DNA from: Alphaproteobacteria bacterium
GTDB lineage: Bacteria > Pseudomonadota > Alphaproteobacteria > Micropepsales > Micropepsaceae
NCBI GenBank assembly: GCA_019247845.1
Contig: JAFBAL010000061.1
Location: 62,001 to 126,000 of the forward strand
Direction of reading: 5' to 3'
DNA length: 64,000 bases
Shown: in pieces, positions 63,420 through 64,000 of the stretch
Layout: each line of letters opens with the position of its first letter
How positions within the stretch are numbered: the first letter of the stretch is position 1
Translations under genes and position numbers: made by a program
The notes under the pieces: generated by a model
Seen by the model: only the letters and a program-made list of their open reading frames with translations
The model's database searches: none
Told to the model about the DNA's origin: nothing

Positions 63420-64000
63420 ATCGCAGCCGTCTCGTCGCCGTACGGTGTCGCGGCCGAGCGCATGAAAGCAATCCCCGCCCAAGCCGACACGACTCCATCG
63501 AGCGTGTCTTCGAACTGTTTCAGCGCCGACAGCGGCGCGTTGCAGTCCGGCAGCGGCAGACGCAATCCGTCGATGCGGGTCGCCAGGGCGGCGACGATGT
63601 CGCTCCAGATCGCAACGATGCGTTCGCGCCTTTCCTTGAGAGGCAGACCGCGCCAGCACTTGTATTGCTTCTGCGCTTTGTAGGTGAGCCGATAGGGCGC
63701 ATTCATCAGCCGGATCAGCGCCGGATGCGGATAGATTTCCACCAGCGATCCCGGCTTGCCCGTCGCCGTTTCGGCCGTCGCCACGTCGTAACCCAGACGG
63801 CGGAACGCGTCCGAGATGCCGCGGCCATGCGCGCCGGGCCGCTCGGCGTTCGGCGAATGGGTACTCGCGCCGAAGCTCGAGAAAGCCTTCGTTAAAAGTC
63901 GGTCGGCGCTGCGACGCGCGTCGAAGGTGATGCGGCTGACCGGCATGTCGATCGCGACCGTATCGATCGCAGTGCCCGCCCGCGCACGAGCGGCTTCGAG
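63404..64000 (-). CDS. DUF429 domain protein, N-terminus cut by window edge
   Basis: The frame is open to the window edge (199 codons with stop), so the true N-terminus lies beyond. The visible part has the DUF429 pattern: VAIDMPVSRI..RRSADRLLTKAF near the edge, GKPGSLVEIYPHPALIRLMN, YKCWRGLPLKERRERI, and a C-terminal DTLDGVVSAWAGIAFMRSAAT with the YGDETAAIWVP end. DUF429 proteins have an RNase H-like fold and no known function. It overlaps the start of ribD by up to 16 bases, so they are probably coupled. Confidence 0.8.
   Translation of the reverse strand, partial: LEAARARAGTAIDTVAIDMPVSRITFDARRSADRLLTKAFSSFGASTHSPNAERPGAHGRGISDAFRRLGYDVATAETATGKPGSLVEIYPHPALIRLMNAPYRLTYKAQKQYKCWRGLPLKERRERIVAIWSDIVAALATRIDGLRLPLPDCNAPLSALKQFEDTLDGVVSAWAGIAFMRSAATPYGDETAAIWVPN

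Noticed and set aside
1..64000. CRISPR array, prophage or insertion sequence
   Set aside because: No regularly spaced repeats, integrase, transposase or phage structural genes were found; the tRNA-Glu has no adjacent integrase or repeated 3' end.

Overview
The window is GC-rich bacterial chromosome, densely coded on both strands, with many four-base ATGA/GTGA gene overlaps. The content points to an alphaproteobacterium: a serC-sseB-serA operon with a leader hairpin on the serC ribosome site; the cluster ribD-ribE-ribBA-type-ribH-nusB-thiL; an RpoH carrying the RpoH box beside rluD; PleC/DivJ-style histidine kinases; and a TTAA-N7-TTAA site of the CtrA type. I cannot fix the genus. The amount of acyl-CoA dehydrogenase and secreted beta-propeller genes would fit a Rhizomicrobium/Caulobacterales-like soil organism, but that is inference. 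No phage, insertion sequence, integrase or CRISPR array was seen.

Layout. 1-17 kb is an envelope and secretion region: a truncated PhoX-like phosphatase, an MFS transporter, a laminin-B-like secreted protein, nitronate monooxygenase, a Tat-exported phosphoesterase, a one-helix proline-rich protein, a secreted amidohydrolase coupled to CorA, a HAF-repeat protein, a ferritin-like protein, YjbQ, a DUF4199 protein with a membrane-anchored LuxR regulator, a secreted protein with a phospholipase A2 signature, and a PQQ-type beta-propeller. 15.7-28.3 kb is housekeeping: two flavoproteins, tRNA-Glu(CTC), a JAMM peptidase operon, rluD, rpoH, a lipoprotein, PhzF, a MNT/HEPN toxin-antitoxin-like pair, DUF3775, the serine operon and an ICMT-like methyltransferase.

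28.4-45.6 kb holds two paralogous membrane histidine kinases flanking an enoyl-CoA hydratase, a small and a large acyl-CoA dehydrogenase separated by an RTX-type protein and an AraC regulator, chorismate mutase, LysE, dienelactone hydrolase with a sorbosone-dehydrogenase-like lipoprotein, a DUF883/holin-like pair, a second AraC regulator and several small membrane proteins. 45.7-53.7 kb carries dusA-thioesterase-TauE, an Ada-like protein lacking its HTH with a 2OG oxygenase, a CDGSH protein, phosphomannomutase, cobA and a VOC/DUF1289 cluster. 53.8-56.7 kb is a second acyl-CoA dehydrogenase pair around a conserved unknown. 57-64 kb is the riboflavin/nusB/thiL cluster, with a GH18-like gene inserted between ribD and ribE, and a DUF429 gene running off the end.

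The most notable points are: serC leader hairpins followed by a perfect terminator-shaped hairpin with T8 inside the first serC codons; an SseB-domain gene translationally coupled between serC and serA; a phospholipase A2-type CGxG/DxxDxxCxxHD signature in a secreted protein; an HTH-less Ada coupled to a probable DNA-repair oxygenase; a degenerate GTP cyclohydrolase II half in the RibBA-type protein; and several large intergenic palindromes.
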